In this document: piece after piece, positions 7,827-16,694 of the stretch
How positions within the stretch are numbered: position 1 is the first letter of the stretch
How the letters are laid out: each line of letters begins with the position of its first letter
Origin: Candidatus Endomicrobium macrotermitis
GTDB lineage: Bacteria > Elusimicrobiota > Endomicrobiia > Endomicrobiales > Endomicrobiaceae
Direction: 5' to 3'
Length of the DNA: 47,208 nt
Assembly: GCA_031271405.1 (NCBI GenBank)
Contig: JAISVT010000003.1
Location: forward strand, 1-47,208
The notes under the pieces: model-generated
Databases searched by the model: none
Told to the model about the DNA's origin: nothing
Seen by the model: only the letters and a program-made list of their open reading frames with translations
Program-made: the position numbers and the translations under genes

Positions 7827-8477
7827 ATGTCAATTTCGAATCTTGAAGAAATAACCTGTCCCTGCGGCAATGTTTTCGAGGCGGATTTGATTTCCGCGGT
7901 AAGCGTTGCCGATAATCCCGAACTTAAAGAAGCTTTGATAGCCGGAGAGATAAATCTCGTATCCTGCCCTCAATGCGGAGAAATGTTTTACGCCGAATGT
8001 TTCATACTTTACCATGACAGCGAAAACGAGCTTATAGCTTTCGTATATCCTTTGACTTTCCAGAACCAGGCCGCGCGCTGCAGGGAAAAAATGTTAAGAG
8101 AGTTCCGCTCCGCGCTTGACGGTTTCGGGGAAAAACAAAAAATCGCTTACGACCCCATTCTTATTTTCGGAATAGAAGATTTGGTTTTGATTTTAAAAGC
8201 CGAACAGGAAACGGAAGACGAAGAGTCCGTTTTAAAGCATATCGCTTCAAAAATCGGGATCGGCGTTTTGAAAGTTCAGCCGAGCATAGCCAGAAAGTTT
8301 TCCATACCCAAAGTTTTGCCGGTTTTAAAGGGAAGCAAAACAATTGACGCAAACGGCGTAATATCCGCTTTAAAAACTTTGCTTAAACACAACCCCAATC
8401 TGCTCAATTACGCAAAACTTCTTGACCGCCTTTCCAAAAACAAATCGATGCTTGACGATGTAAAAAAAGCCGAATAA
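7827..8477 (+). CDS. CpXC-domain zinc-ribbon-like protein
   Basis: The product is 216 aa. It starts with ITCPCGNVFEADL and continues to LVSCPQCGEMFYAECFILYHD, the paired CPxC motifs of the CpXC family, probably a metal-binding fold. The remaining ~120 residues are alpha/beta, with an acidic patch (QETEDEESV), and match nothing I recognise. CpXC proteins are widespread but functionally uncharacterised. It is divergent from the AKR-tat operon and followed by a separate promoter for the M50 protease. Confidence 0.75.
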   Translation: MSISNLEEITCPCGNVFEADLISAVSVADNPELKEALIAGEINLVSCPQCGEMFYAECFILYHDSENELIAFVYPLTFQNQAARCREKMLREFRSALDGFGEKQKIAYDPILIFGIEDLVLILKAEQETEDEESVLKHIASKIGIGVLKVQPSIARKFSIPKVLPVLKGSKTIDANGVISALKTLLKHNPNLLNYAKLLDRLSKNKSMLDDVKKAE

Positions 8478-8550
8478 CGATTGAACACGTTAAAAGCCCT
8501 CTTGCCTAAGTTTGATAAAAAATATTCAAAAATCAATAAAAAACGCTTAA

Positions 8551-8579
8551 TTGACAAAAAAACCGAAAAAATATAAAAT
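8551..8579 (+). promoter_or_regulatory. Near-consensus sigma-70 promoter for the M50 protease/trpS/scpAB run
   Basis: TTGACA (8551-8556), exactly 17 nt and TAAAAT (8574-8579). The leader to the ATG at 8624 is about 40 nt and has no obvious Shine-Dalgarno sequence. Confidence 0.75.
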
Positions 8580-8623
8580 TTAGTCTGTATTTTTAGAAAA
8601 AAATTCGTTTTCAAACTATAAAA

Positions 8624-9253
8624 ATGACAATAATTTTATATATAGCGGTTTTACTTTTTTCGACAGTCATTCACGAAGTCGCGCACGGGTACGCGGCGCA
8701 TTTGCGCGGCGACGATACGGCCAAAATGGCCGGCAGAATTACTTTAAACCCCGTTCCTCATATAGATCTATTCGGGACGATTGTCCTTCCTGCCGTAATG
8801 CTTCTGTTTAATTCGCCGGTTCTTTTCGGATGGGCAAAGCCGGTTCCGGTAAATACTTACAGGCTTCAAAATCCTAAAACCGATATTGCTTTGGTTTCTG
8901 CGGCAGGGCCTTTGTCGAACGTTTTGCTTGCGGCGGTATCGGGCCTGGGGATAAGGTTTATAAGAATGTTCCCGGACTTTGGAGCGGGTTTGGGCGCTAC
9001 AATAGAAGCCTGCCTTTACGTAATGGTTTTGGTAAATGCCGTTCTTTTGGTAATAAATCTTTTGCCTATTCCGCCGCTTGACGGCTCGAAAGTAATAACC
9101 TATTTTTTGCCGCCCGAACTTGCCGTAAAATATCTGAATTTAAATCCGTATATGTGTTTTTTTATTTTGATTATTTTGCTCTCAAGCGGAATAATATGGC
9201 GTTTTGTCGGTCCGGTCATAAATCTTCTTATAAAATTATTTGCGGGAGCTTAA
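8624..9253 (+). CDS. Site-2-protease-like membrane metalloprotease (M50 family)
   Basis: The product is 209 aa, mostly hydrophobic. HEVAHG at residues 17-22 is the HExxH zinc site, and NLLPIPPLDGSK near residue 148 supplies the third ligand in the NxxPxPPLDG motif. The conserved segment NPVPHIDLFGT follows the first helix pair. It lacks a PDZ domain, so it belongs to the short rhomboid-like/YwhC-type group rather than RseP. The family cleaves substrates within the membrane; the substrate here is unknown. Its stop lies 10 nt before the trpS start, so the two are likely co-transcribed. Confidence 0.9.
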   Translation: MTIILYIAVLLFSTVIHEVAHGYAAHLRGDDTAKMAGRITLNPVPHIDLFGTIVLPAVMLLFNSPVLFGWAKPVPVNTYRLQNPKTDIALVSAAGPLSNVLLAAVSGLGIRFIRMFPDFGAGLGATIEACLYVMVLVNAVLLVINLLPIPPLDGSKVITYFLPPELAVKYLNLNPYMCFFILIILLSSGIIWRFVGPVINLLIKLFAGA

Positions 9254-9263
9254 CGGGGTAAAA

Positions 9264-10238
9264 ATGCGAAAAAAAGTACTGTCGGGCATGCGTCCTACCG
9301 GAAGACTTCATCTGGGACACTATTTCGGGGCGCTTAAAAGCTGGGTCGAACTTCAAAACGAATACGATTGTTATTATATGTCCGCGGACTGGCACGCTTT
9401 GACCACCGATTATGCGGACACTTCCAATGTCGGCGCAAACACTTTGGAAATGGCGGCAGACTGGCTTACCGCCGGAATTGACCCCGAAAAAAGCGTTATT
9501 TTCAAACAGTCGCAGGTATATCAGCACAGCGAGCTTTTTTTGATATTATCTATGATAACTCCTTTGGGCTGGCTTTACAGATGCCCCACATATAAAGAGC
9601 AGATTGACCAGATACAAAATAAAGATTTGAACAATTACGGTTTTTTGGGATATCCTGTGCTTCAGGCGGCCGATATTCTTCTTTATAAGGCGGATCTTGT
9701 TCCGGTAGGAGAAGACCAGCTTTCGCATTTGGAGTTTACCAGGGAAATCGCAAGGCGTTTTAACAATTTTTACGGCAATATTTTGGTTGAACCGAAAGAA
9801 AAACTTACAAAGTCCGCAAGGGTGCCGGGCCTTGACGGAAGAAAAATGTCGAAATCGTACGGGAATTCTATTTTTCTCGGAGAAGAAGACGATTCGATGA
9901 AAGAAAAAGTCCGCAGCATGTTTACCGATCCGCAGAAAATAAAAAAAGACGATCCGGGACATCCCGAAGGCTGCGTGGTGTTTGCGTTTCACGAAATATT
10001 CAACCCCGGTTACAAAGCCAGAGAGCAGGAATGCAAAGCGGGGACTGTCGGCTGCGTGGCGTGTAAAAAGCAGATTACGGAAATGCTTTCCGAATTTATG
10101 AAACCGTTTGCCGAAAAGAGAAAAGATTTAATGAACGATAAAGCGTATCTGGAAAAAGTTCTGGAAAACGGCTGCGAAAAAGCAAGGGAAACCGCGCATG
10201 CGGCAATGGCGGAAATAAGAAAAGCTTTGAAATTTTAA
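9264..10238 (+). CDS. trpS: Tryptophanyl-tRNA synthetase
   Basis: The ATG at 9264, after an acgggg ribosome site, is preferred to the track start at 9240. The protein, 324 aa from this start, has the class I signatures PTGRLHLGHYFGAL (HIGH-type) and GRKMSKSYGN (KMSKS). It also carries the family segment GYPVLQAADILLYKADLVPVGEDQ. It charges tRNA-Trp in the cytoplasm. The length is usual for bacterial TrpRS and no key residue is missing. It sits between an M50 protease and scpAB, an arrangement seen in several bacterial phyla. Confidence 0.97.
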   Translation: MRKKVLSGMRPTGRLHLGHYFGALKSWVELQNEYDCYYMSADWHALTTDYADTSNVGANTLEMAADWLTAGIDPEKSVIFKQSQVYQHSELFLILSMITPLGWLYRCPTYKEQIDQIQNKDLNNYGFLGYPVLQAADILLYKADLVPVGEDQLSHLEFTREIARRFNNFYGNILVEPKEKLTKSARVPGLDGRKMSKSYGNSIFLGEEDDSMKEKVRSMFTDPQKIKKDDPGHPEGCVVFAFHEIFNPGYKAREQECKAGTVGCVACKKQITEMLSEFMKPFAEKRKDLMNDKAYLEKVLENGCEKARETAHAAMAEIRKALKF

Positions 10239-10298
10239 AAACAGAAGATGAGATGAGGAAAAGCTCTCATCTTTCCAACTTCGCAGTTAAAGGTTTTT

Positions 10299-11147
10299 AT
10301 GAGCTACGACATACACATCGACACGTTTGAAGGTCCTTTAGACCTTCTTTTGCATTTGATAAAAAAGAACGATTTGGAAATCGGCGAGATAAAAATAGCC
10401 GAGATAACTTCCGAATATCTTTCTTATCTTGACCTGATGAAAGAACTGAATATCGACGTCGCCGGCGAATTTCTTGTAATGGCTTCCACGCTGATGCAGA
10501 TAAAAGCCAAAACGCTTCTGCCTTCCGAAACCGAAAAAGACGGCGAAGAAGATCCGTTTGACAATTTGAAAAACAGGCTTATGGAATACCAGAAATACAA
10601 AGAGATAGGCAAACTTTTGTCTTATAAGGCCATAGAAAATTCGCAGGTGTACTACAGGCCTGCGCCCGCGGTAAATAAATCGGATTATGTTTTGGACGCG
10701 ACGCTTTTCGAGTTGATGGAAAGTTTCCGCGACGCGCTGACGGCGCTTCCCGAAAACATAAAAGAGATAATGTATCAGGAAATCCCGATAGAGACAAAAA
10801 TCAGGGAGATTCTTGACGTTCTCGAAGGGAAGCAATACATATCTTTTACCGAAATTTTAAAAATACAAAAAAGCAGAATGGCTTTGATAGTCTGCTTTAT
10901 GGCCGTTTTGGAACTTATAAAAAACAGGCAGATCGCCGCGAAACAGTCGGAATTGTTTCAGGAGATAAGAATTTATAAGGTATATAACGCGGAAATTGAA
11001 GACGGCATCGACGCGGGACGCGAAGAAGAGGAGCTGGGGCTTATCGTAGAGGAAAAGTCGGCAGCCGCCGAGCCGCCCGCGCCCGATTTTGAGCTTGAGC
11101 CCGAAACGGAGCAAGAAAACCGAGAGGACAACGATGGAAATATCTGA
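10299..11147 (+). CDS. scpA: Segregation and condensation protein A
   Basis: The product is 282 aa. It begins YDIHIDTFEGPLDLLLHLIKKNDLEIGEIKIAEIT, the diagnostic kleisin N-terminus that binds the SMC neck. The C-terminal winged-helix region includes KSRMALIVCFMAVLELIKNRQI. An acidic tail of about 40 residues (EEEELGLIVEEK and on) is longer than in many relatives. ScpA bridges SMC heads with ScpB in the condensin complex. Its last 14 bases overlap the scpB start, indicating translational coupling. Confidence 0.96.
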   Translation: MSYDIHIDTFEGPLDLLLHLIKKNDLEIGEIKIAEITSEYLSYLDLMKELNIDVAGEFLVMASTLMQIKAKTLLPSETEKDGEEDPFDNLKNRLMEYQKYKEIGKLLSYKAIENSQVYYRPAPAVNKSDYVLDATLFELMESFRDALTALPENIKEIMYQEIPIETKIREILDVLEGKQYISFTEILKIQKSRMALIVCFMAVLELIKNRQIAAKQSELFQEIRIYKVYNAEIEDGIDAGREEEELGLIVEEKSAAAEPPAPDFELEPETEQENREDNDGNI

Positions 11148-11841
11148 GGTCAAACAAGTTTTGGAAGCGCTGCTTTTCGTATCGGAAAGGCCTTTAAGCC
11201 TTAAAGAGCTTAAAGACATAGTCAAAGAAGATTATCCGGACGGCGCGAATCTGGAAAATATTTTAAACGAGCTTAAAACCGAATACGAAAATATGAACAA
11301 GCCCTACGAAATCAAATTTGTCGCCGAGGGCTGGACGTTTGCGACAAAAACTAATTTTTCGCCGTGGATAAAAAAACTTCTCAAAGAAAAAAACGTTTTG
11401 AAACTTTCTCCGTCCGCTCTTGAAACGCTTGCAATGATAGCGTACAAGCAGCCCGTAACCAGAGCCGAAATAGATGAAATAAGAGGCGTGGAATCTTCCG
11501 GAGTAATAGACACTCTGCTCGAAAGGAAACTTATAAAAATAGTAGGAAGAAAAGAAACGCTCGGAAGGCCTTTGCTTTACGGCACTACGCAGGAATTTTT
11601 AAAGCATTTCGGGCTTGCGCATTTAAGCGAACTTCCTTTGATAGAAAACGTGCCGAAAGAAGCGCAGCAGACGGAAAATCTTCCGGAACCGGAACTGCCT
11701 TTTGAAAACAACGGGGAAGGTGACGCAAAAGAGGCAGATTCGGACAAGTCGGAAAGCGGTTCTGCGGCTGCCGAAACCTCCGAAACAGGCGAGAGCGTTT
11801 TGCCGGAAGAACAGTCTTCGGAAAAATCCGGGAATTTTTAA
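11134..11841 (+). CDS. scpB: Segregation and condensation protein B
   Basis: The ATG at 11134 gives MEISEVKQVLEALLF, the normal ScpB start; the track start at 11089 only extends into scpA. Two winged-helix domains are visible, including SPSALETLAMIAYKQPVTRAEIDEIRG and the following GVIDTLLERKLIKIVGRKE. After about residue 185 the sequence becomes a low-complexity Glu/Ser/Pro-rich tail of roughly 50 residues, which is not part of the fold. It works with ScpA and SMC in chromosome segregation. The coding tail ends just before the promoter of the kinase gene. Confidence 0.96.
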   Translation: MEISEVKQVLEALLFVSERPLSLKELKDIVKEDYPDGANLENILNELKTEYENMNKPYEIKFVAEGWTFATKTNFSPWIKKLLKEKNVLKLSPSALETLAMIAYKQPVTRAEIDEIRGVESSGVIDTLLERKLIKIVGRKETLGRPLLYGTTQEFLKHFGLAHLSELPLIENVPKEAQQTENLPEPELPFENNGEGDAKEADSDKSESGSAAAETSETGESVLPEEQSSEKSGNF

Positions 11842-11848
11842 AAAACTA

Positions 11849-11878
11849 TTGTAAAATCAACGGGTAATATATTATAAT
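11849..11878 (+). promoter_or_regulatory. Promoter ahead of the Ser/Thr kinase and the long envelope operon
   Basis: TTGTAA (11849-11854), 18 nt and a perfect TATAAT (11873-11878). The kinase ATG at 11910 follows about 30 nt later with an aaaggtgatg ribosome site. This is the last clear promoter I see before the run of tightly spaced genes to 29841. Confidence 0.7.
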
Positions 11879-11909
11879 ATGTCCATCTTATATAAAAAGG
11901 TGATGAATA

Positions 11910-14900
11910 ATGGCTGAGAACAAATCTTTTCACGGTTTGGATTTAGGTTTATTTATTAACGATCAGTACGTGACCGTAAAGAAAATCGGTCAGGGCGGGT
12001 TCGGCGTCGTATGGCAGGCGTACGATTTCAGCCTCAGAAATTTTGTTGCCGTAAAAGAGCTCCGCAAAGAATATTCGGAGCAGCGTTTCGTGGAGATGTT
12101 TTACAAAGAAGCTTTAATAGCAAAAAATATAATCCACGACAATATAGTCAGAGTGCAGCATTTTTGGAAAGGCAGCAACGGCGCTTATTATATTTCTATG
12201 GACTTTGTAAGAGGCGTCGATTTGGAAGACGTTATAGCAAAATGCAATGCCCTCGACATAAGAATACCCTGGGAACTTTCCGTTTTAATATGCATAAATA
12301 TGCTTAAAGCGATCGACTATGCCAACCGCATAGCCAGAGATTCCATAACCGGAAAACCCTTCGGAATAGTTTACCGCGACATATCTCCCGGAAACGTCTT
12401 GATTTCATTTGACGGAAACGTAAAATTAAGCGATTTCGGAATCGCAAAAACCGCGGACGAAATAAGCGAAGGTATAAAACAAAACGTCGTAACCGGAAAA
12501 TACCCTTATATGTCTCCGGAACAGATAAAAGGCGATTCGGACGTAGACCACCGTTCCGATATTTTTTCCATAGGCGTGGTTTTATACGAAATGCTTACCG
12601 GAAAACAGCTTTTTTCCGGCTCGAATTCCGAAATAAAAGATCAGGTTATAAACCAGAAATTCAACGCAGCTTCCATCAACGGGCTGAAACTTCCCAACGA
12701 AATGAAGGAAATACTCTCAAAAGCGCTGGAAAAAGCAAGAGATGAAAGATACGTCAGAGCCATAGAGATGTACCGCGATTTGAGAAGGCTTTTAAAAGGC
12801 GTAGAAACCGAAGACCTTGCCGTAGATTTGTCGTCTTTCATTTCCAAGGTTATGGAAAGCGAATTGAACGCGTCGGACGACGTTGTCAGAATAGTAAAGT
12901 CGCTTGACAGAAACGAAGTTATGAATCATCCGCAGATAGAAAGAGTTATCTGCCACGATTTTATGGTTGGAGATTTAAGTTCGCCTGCGCAGCCCGATTT
13001 TCAGCCTAAAGCCGATTCTTTCAAAAGTGCGCCCGCGCAGCCTGAAATCGGACCGGATTCCGATATTGAAATCAGACCGGTACCCAGAACCGAAGCCAGA
13101 CGTGAAGCAAGGCCGGAGGCAATGCCCGAAGCGAGACCAAAGCCTGAAGCGAGGCCAAGTCCTGAAGTAAGGCAGCCGGAAGCGGTTCCGGAAGAAAATA
13201 TTCTGCCGTCTTCCGAGCCAAATCCGCAGTTTCAAGATATGCCGCCGCGTCCCGCACAGCCTCAAAGAAGGCAGCCGGTATGGGTGAAAGACGTTACAAC
13301 CGAAAATAACAATATAGAACCTGTTAAAGCTAAACAGGCGGTGCAGCCTAGTCCTAGTCAGGCGCCGCAGGCGCAGGAAGAAGCCAAAGGGAAGACTGTT
13401 TTTGAAGAAGTCGGCGACTGGTTTGTAAATAAATTCAAAGCGCTTAAAGGCAGAATAATAAAAATCATAATTTTTATTATTTTCGCGATTCTTTTGTTTT
13501 TAGGGCTTGACATTTTCAAACAGATAACTCCTTTCGGAAAGGCAATGTACGCAAAAATGTATCCGCCTGACGTTATAATAACCACGGTCCCGTCCGGAGC
13601 CATGGTCAATATGAAGACAAGTGACGGCGAAGTGATTCTTCAGAATGCAAGTTCGGATCAGCCTATACCTTTGAGGAAAGTACAGCCGCGAACCTATACC
13701 ATCACGGCTTTGAAAGAGGGTTTCAGGCCTGTACAGCGCGTCGTAAGAATCGAAGAGAGAACATCGAAGTCCGACAAACTGAAAAATGAAAAGATAGAAC
13801 TTACTTTCGATTTTGATCTGGACGTAAATTCAGTTCCGCAGGGGGCCGACGTTTTCATAGACGGAAATAAGTTCGGAGTTACCCCGTGTAAAGTGAATTT
13901 AAGCGCGGGAGAGCATACGCTCAGGCTTGCTCTTGCGGGTTTTGAAGATTTGGGGTCCAAAGCGAAAGGGCATGAAGACGGCTACGCTAACATAGATTTT
14001 TCGAGGCCGAACAAGGCGGAAATATTCGGCGACGTAGACAAACGTTATTGGGAAACCGACCTTAAAAATATAGACGGCGAAAATGTGTTTACGGTAAAAG
14101 GAAAATTGTTTAAAAAGTATAAGTTTACTTCCACTCCGGAAAAAATGACCGTTCATATTGAAGGCGAGGGTAAACCCAGAGGATCTACTCCTTTGACTGC
14201 AAATATTATGGCAGGCGAGTATAAGGTCAGATTTCTCGATCCCGAAGGGCGCTACGGCGAATCTTTGAATCAGGTTGAGATTTCGGCCAAATCCGCGTCG
14301 AGTTTGTTTGTCAAGATGAACAAACTTATAACTTTCAGGGTAAAATCGCAGAAAAACAGCGCGGAATCTTTTATAGCCAAGCTCAAAATCGAAGGGAAAG
14401 AATTTCAGACTACAAGAAACGTCGGAACCGGAAGACCCGTTACCATCCCCCTTCCCGGAGGCAATTATAAATTTACTTTTACCGCGGATGACTTTGATCC
14501 TTACGTTAGAAACAATGTGGATGTGGAAAGCATCAATTCCGTAAACGCGTCGCTGGTTTATTCAAAAGTGCCGTTCAACGTGTCTGCCGTGTATCTTGAA
14601 GCGCAGGAAGGCACGGAAAAAGAAAATCCGATTGAAAACGCTTTTGTATGGATAGACGATAAACCCGCCGGCAAAACGGATGCTAAAGGCGTGTGGACGG
14701 ATAAATTCGATCCCGGCCAGATGAAAGGAAGAATAGTGGCGGAAGGTTATGTTGAGCAGTTGTTTGATGTTGAGTTGCTTCCGGGAAAAGGCTTTAGCCA
14801 CACGGTGGTTATGGTGCGGGATCTGCCGGTCCTTCCGGACATTCCTGAGCCGGTCCCTGGCCCTGACGGACCGCAGATCGATCCGCTAGCGCCGCTGCCG

Positions 14901-15026
14901 CCGAAACCGGAACCAAAACAAGAGGATCTTCAGGTAATATTATGCCCGTATTGCGGTTATATAAACACGGTGCCGGCAGGAAGAAAACTTAGATTTTGCG
15001 TAAATTGCGCAAAGCCGCTTAAATAA
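11910..15026 (+). CDS. Transmembrane Ser/Thr protein kinase with PEGA repeats and C-terminal zinc ribbon
   Basis: The product is 1038 aa. Residues ~20-290 form a complete Hanks-type kinase: GQGGFGVVW (P-loop), AVKEL (Lys), YRDISPGNVL (YRD in place of HRD), SDFGIA and MSPEQIKGD. A Pro/Glu/Arg-rich linker with repeated EARPEA/PEARP units spans ~355-480, and one TM helix (IIKIIIFIIFAILLFLGLDIF) lies near 511-535. The rest contains at least three PEGA-like repeats (TTVPSGAMVNM, NSVPQGADVFIDG, TSTPEKMTVHIEG) and further beta-rich modules. It ends in CPYCGYIN...CVNCAKPL, a four-Cys zinc ribbon. With the kinase in the cytoplasm, the PEGA part would face the periplasm. It heads the operon that also encodes PP2C and FHA proteins, so these likely form one phospho-signalling circuit. 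Confidence 0.92.
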   Translation: MAENKSFHGLDLGLFINDQYVTVKKIGQGGFGVVWQAYDFSLRNFVAVKELRKEYSEQRFVEMFYKEALIAKNIIHDNIVRVQHFWKGSNGAYYISMDFVRGVDLEDVIAKCNALDIRIPWELSVLICINMLKAIDYANRIARDSITGKPFGIVYRDISPGNVLISFDGNVKLSDFGIAKTADEISEGIKQNVVTGKYPYMSPEQIKGDSDVDHRSDIFSIGVVLYEMLTGKQLFSGSNSEIKDQVINQKFNAASINGLKLPNEMKEILSKALEKARDERYVRAIEMYRDLRRLLKGVETEDLAVDLSSFISKVMESELNASDDVVRIVKSLDRNEVMNHPQIERVICHDFMVGDLSSPAQPDFQPKADSFKSAPAQPEIGPDSDIEIRPVPRTEARREARPEAMPEARPKPEARPSPEVRQPEAVPEENILPSSEPNPQFQDMPPRPAQPQRRQPVWVKDVTTENNNIEPVKAKQAVQPSPSQAPQAQEEAKGKTVFEEVGDWFVNKFKALKGRIIKIIIFIIFAILLFLGLDIFKQITPFGKAMYAKMYPPDVIITTVPSGAMVNMKTSDGEVILQNASSDQPIPLRKVQPRTYTITALKEGFRPVQRVVRIEERTSKSDKLKNEKIELTFDFDLDVNSVPQGADVFIDGNKFGVTPCKVNLSAGEHTLRLALAGFEDLGSKAKGHEDGYANIDFSRPNKAEIFGDVDKRYWETDLKNIDGENVFTVKGKLFKKYKFTSTPEKMTVHIEGEGKPRGSTPLTANIMAGEYKVRFLDPEGRYGESLNQVEISAKSASSLFVKMNKLITFRVKSQKNSAESFIAKLKIEGKEFQTTRNVGTGRPVTIPLPGGNYKFTFTADDFDPYVRNNVDVESINSVNASLVYSKVPFNVSAVYLEAQEGTEKENPIENAFVWIDDKPAGKTDAKGVWTDKFDPGQMKGRIVAEGYVEQLFDVELLPGKGFSHTVVMVRDLPVLPDIPEPVPGPDGPQIDPLAPLPPKPEPKQEDLQVILCPYCGYINTVPAGRKLRFCVNCAKPLK

Positions 15027-15080
15027 CGGAGTGAGCCGAAAAGCTCAAATTAATTTTACATCATCAAGGAAAAGATTCTT

Positions 15081-16694
15081 ATGAAAAAAATTTTAAAATT
15101 ATCGGCGTCGGTTTTTGCTGGAATTGTTTTTTTTCATATCGCGCTTTATGCCGATGTGCCTTCGAAATTGACTTTTCAGGGCAGATTGACCGACAGCGCC
15201 GGCGTCCCTATTACCGACAACAGCGCCGAATTTACGTTTTCCTTTTATACTGCCGAAAGCGGCGGGTCTCAAATAGGAAATGTTTCCGTTACCGATGCGA
15301 AAATCAATAACGGGCTTTACGGAGTCAATTTGGATTTAAGCGGAATTTTAGCAAGCTCTCCTACTGCGTTTAACGCGCCTGTATGGGTTCAGGTTTCATA
15401 TAACAGGAATGATTTTCTAGAAAGAACGCCTTTAACCGCAAGCCCTTATGCTTTATCCGTTAAAGACGGAGTAATAACTTCAAGTAAGATTGCCGACGGA
15501 GCTATAGTTCAAAGCAAACTTGCTCCCGGACTGTCTGTCAGTAGCGCAGCGTATGCAGTAACTGCCGCAACGGCGTCATTTGTTACAGGAGCAATCTCAA
15601 CAGCGTCGTATGCAATGCGAGCGGGAACGGCAACATATGCAACAACTGCCGTAACAGCGTCATTTGTTACAGGGGAAATCTCAACAGCGTCGTATGCAAT
15701 GCGAGCGGGAACGGCAACATATGCAGTAAATGCCGCAACAGCGTCATTTGTTACAGGAGCAATCTCAACATCGTCGTATGCAATGCAAGCGGGAACGGCG
15801 ACATATGCAGTAACTGCCGCAACGGCGTCATTTGTTACAGGGGAAATCTCAACAGCGTCGTATGCAATGCAGGCGGGAACAGCGTCATATGCAGATGTTG
15901 CAGGTATTGCGAATGATGTAGGCGAGTCTTTTGTGTTGAGCACGGCTAGTGTTCGTTATGATGAGGTATATCCCGCGTCAACTACATATGCAATAAATGC
16001 CGCAACAGCGACCTGGGTATTGAATTTTCCGGAATTATCGTCTTCTGTAATTAGCGGATTATTATTAGGTTTAGGCAATTCACCTGTTAGTGTTGGATCT
16101 GTTTACACAAGTAGCGGAACAGTTGCCGACCTATACACAAGTTCAATTACTATAGGCGGCGGAGTCTCACTGATGTTTGGTACTTATGATACAACTCCAT
16201 ATAATTACGGCAGTCCTCAAGGAGGGGCCTACCGAGAAGAAGGATTAATAATCAGTACAAATGTGAGAATAAACGGAACAGTTTCTTCAACCAGACAATT
16301 TCTCAATGTAAATGCCGACCTTGCCGAAATATATCCTTCTTATGAGTTATTGTCTCCGGGGGATGTTGTCGTAATATCCGATATTAATGACGGATATATA
16401 GAAAAATCGAAAACGGCAAACGATACTAAAGTCGCCGGCGTTATTTCTACCGAGCCGGGGATGGTTTTGAATTCAAGCGAAAAGGGATATAAGCTTGCTT
16501 TAGTCGGCAAGGTTCCAGTAAACGTTACAAACGAAGGCGGCGACATAAAACGCGGAGATTTGCTTGTCGCTTCTTCGACTCCGGGATATGCCATGAAAGC
16601 AGTTGACCCGAAGCCCGGGACCATAATAGGAAAAGCGCTTGGAAGTTCAAGTGCCCCGAGAGGTAAAATTTCAGCTTTAGTTAATTTACAATGA
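15081..16694 (+). CDS. Secreted tandem-repeat surface protein with tail-fibre-like C-terminus
   Basis: The product is 537 aa, with a signal peptide (MKKILKLSASVFAGIVFFHIALYA). The N-terminal ~130 residues (KLTFQGRLTDSAGVPITDNS...) look like an Ig/beta-sandwich carrier module. Residues 161-272 are four 28-aa repeats of the type TASFVTGAISTASYAM + AGTATYA, with near-identical DNA. The C-terminal ~130 residues (DLAEIYPSYELLSPGDVVVIS to the end) resemble the conserved ends of bacterial and phage fibre-like surface proteins. It is probably a long trimeric or filamentous surface protein. It overlaps the next gene by four bases. It contains no enzymatic motif and may be a cargo of the neighbouring PorV-like system. 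Confidence 0.75.
   Translation: MKKILKLSASVFAGIVFFHIALYADVPSKLTFQGRLTDSAGVPITDNSAEFTFSFYTAESGGSQIGNVSVTDAKINNGLYGVNLDLSGILASSPTAFNAPVWVQVSYNRNDFLERTPLTASPYALSVKDGVITSSKIADGAIVQSKLAPGLSVSSAAYAVTAATASFVTGAISTASYAMRAGTATYATTAVTASFVTGEISTASYAMRAGTATYAVNAATASFVTGAISTSSYAMQAGTATYAVTAATASFVTGEISTASYAMQAGTASYADVAGIANDVGESFVLSTASVRYDEVYPASTTYAINAATATWVLNFPELSSSVISGLLLGLGNSPVSVGSVYTSSGTVADLYTSSITIGGGVSLMFGTYDTTPYNYGSPQGGAYREEGLIISTNVRINGTVSSTRQFLNVNADLAEIYPSYELLSPGDVVVISDINDGYIEKSKTANDTKVAGVISTEPGMVLNSSEKGYKLALVGKVPVNVTNEGGDIKRGDLLVASSTPGYAMKAVDPKPGTIIGKALGSSSAPRGKISALVNLQ
15561..15896 (+). repeat. Four tandem 84-bp coding repeats
   Basis: The 84-bp unit (28 codons) occurs four times head to tail; copies share long blocks such as gcgtcatttgttacagg and atctcaacagcgtcgtatgc. 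Differences alternate between copies (GAIS/GEIS, AMRAG/AMQAG), suggesting duplication of a two-unit block. Such arrays change copy number by slippage or recombination. Confidence 0.92.

Noticed and set aside
13072-13265. Repeated sequence around EARPEA mistaken for a CRISPR-like array
   Set aside because: Units are short, in frame and degenerate without spacers; they encode the kinase linker.
15509-15943. Long minus-strand ORF (144 aa) opposite the repeat region
   Set aside because: It is periodic only because the plus-strand 84-bp repeats are; it has no ribosome site and low-complexity Ala/Val composition.
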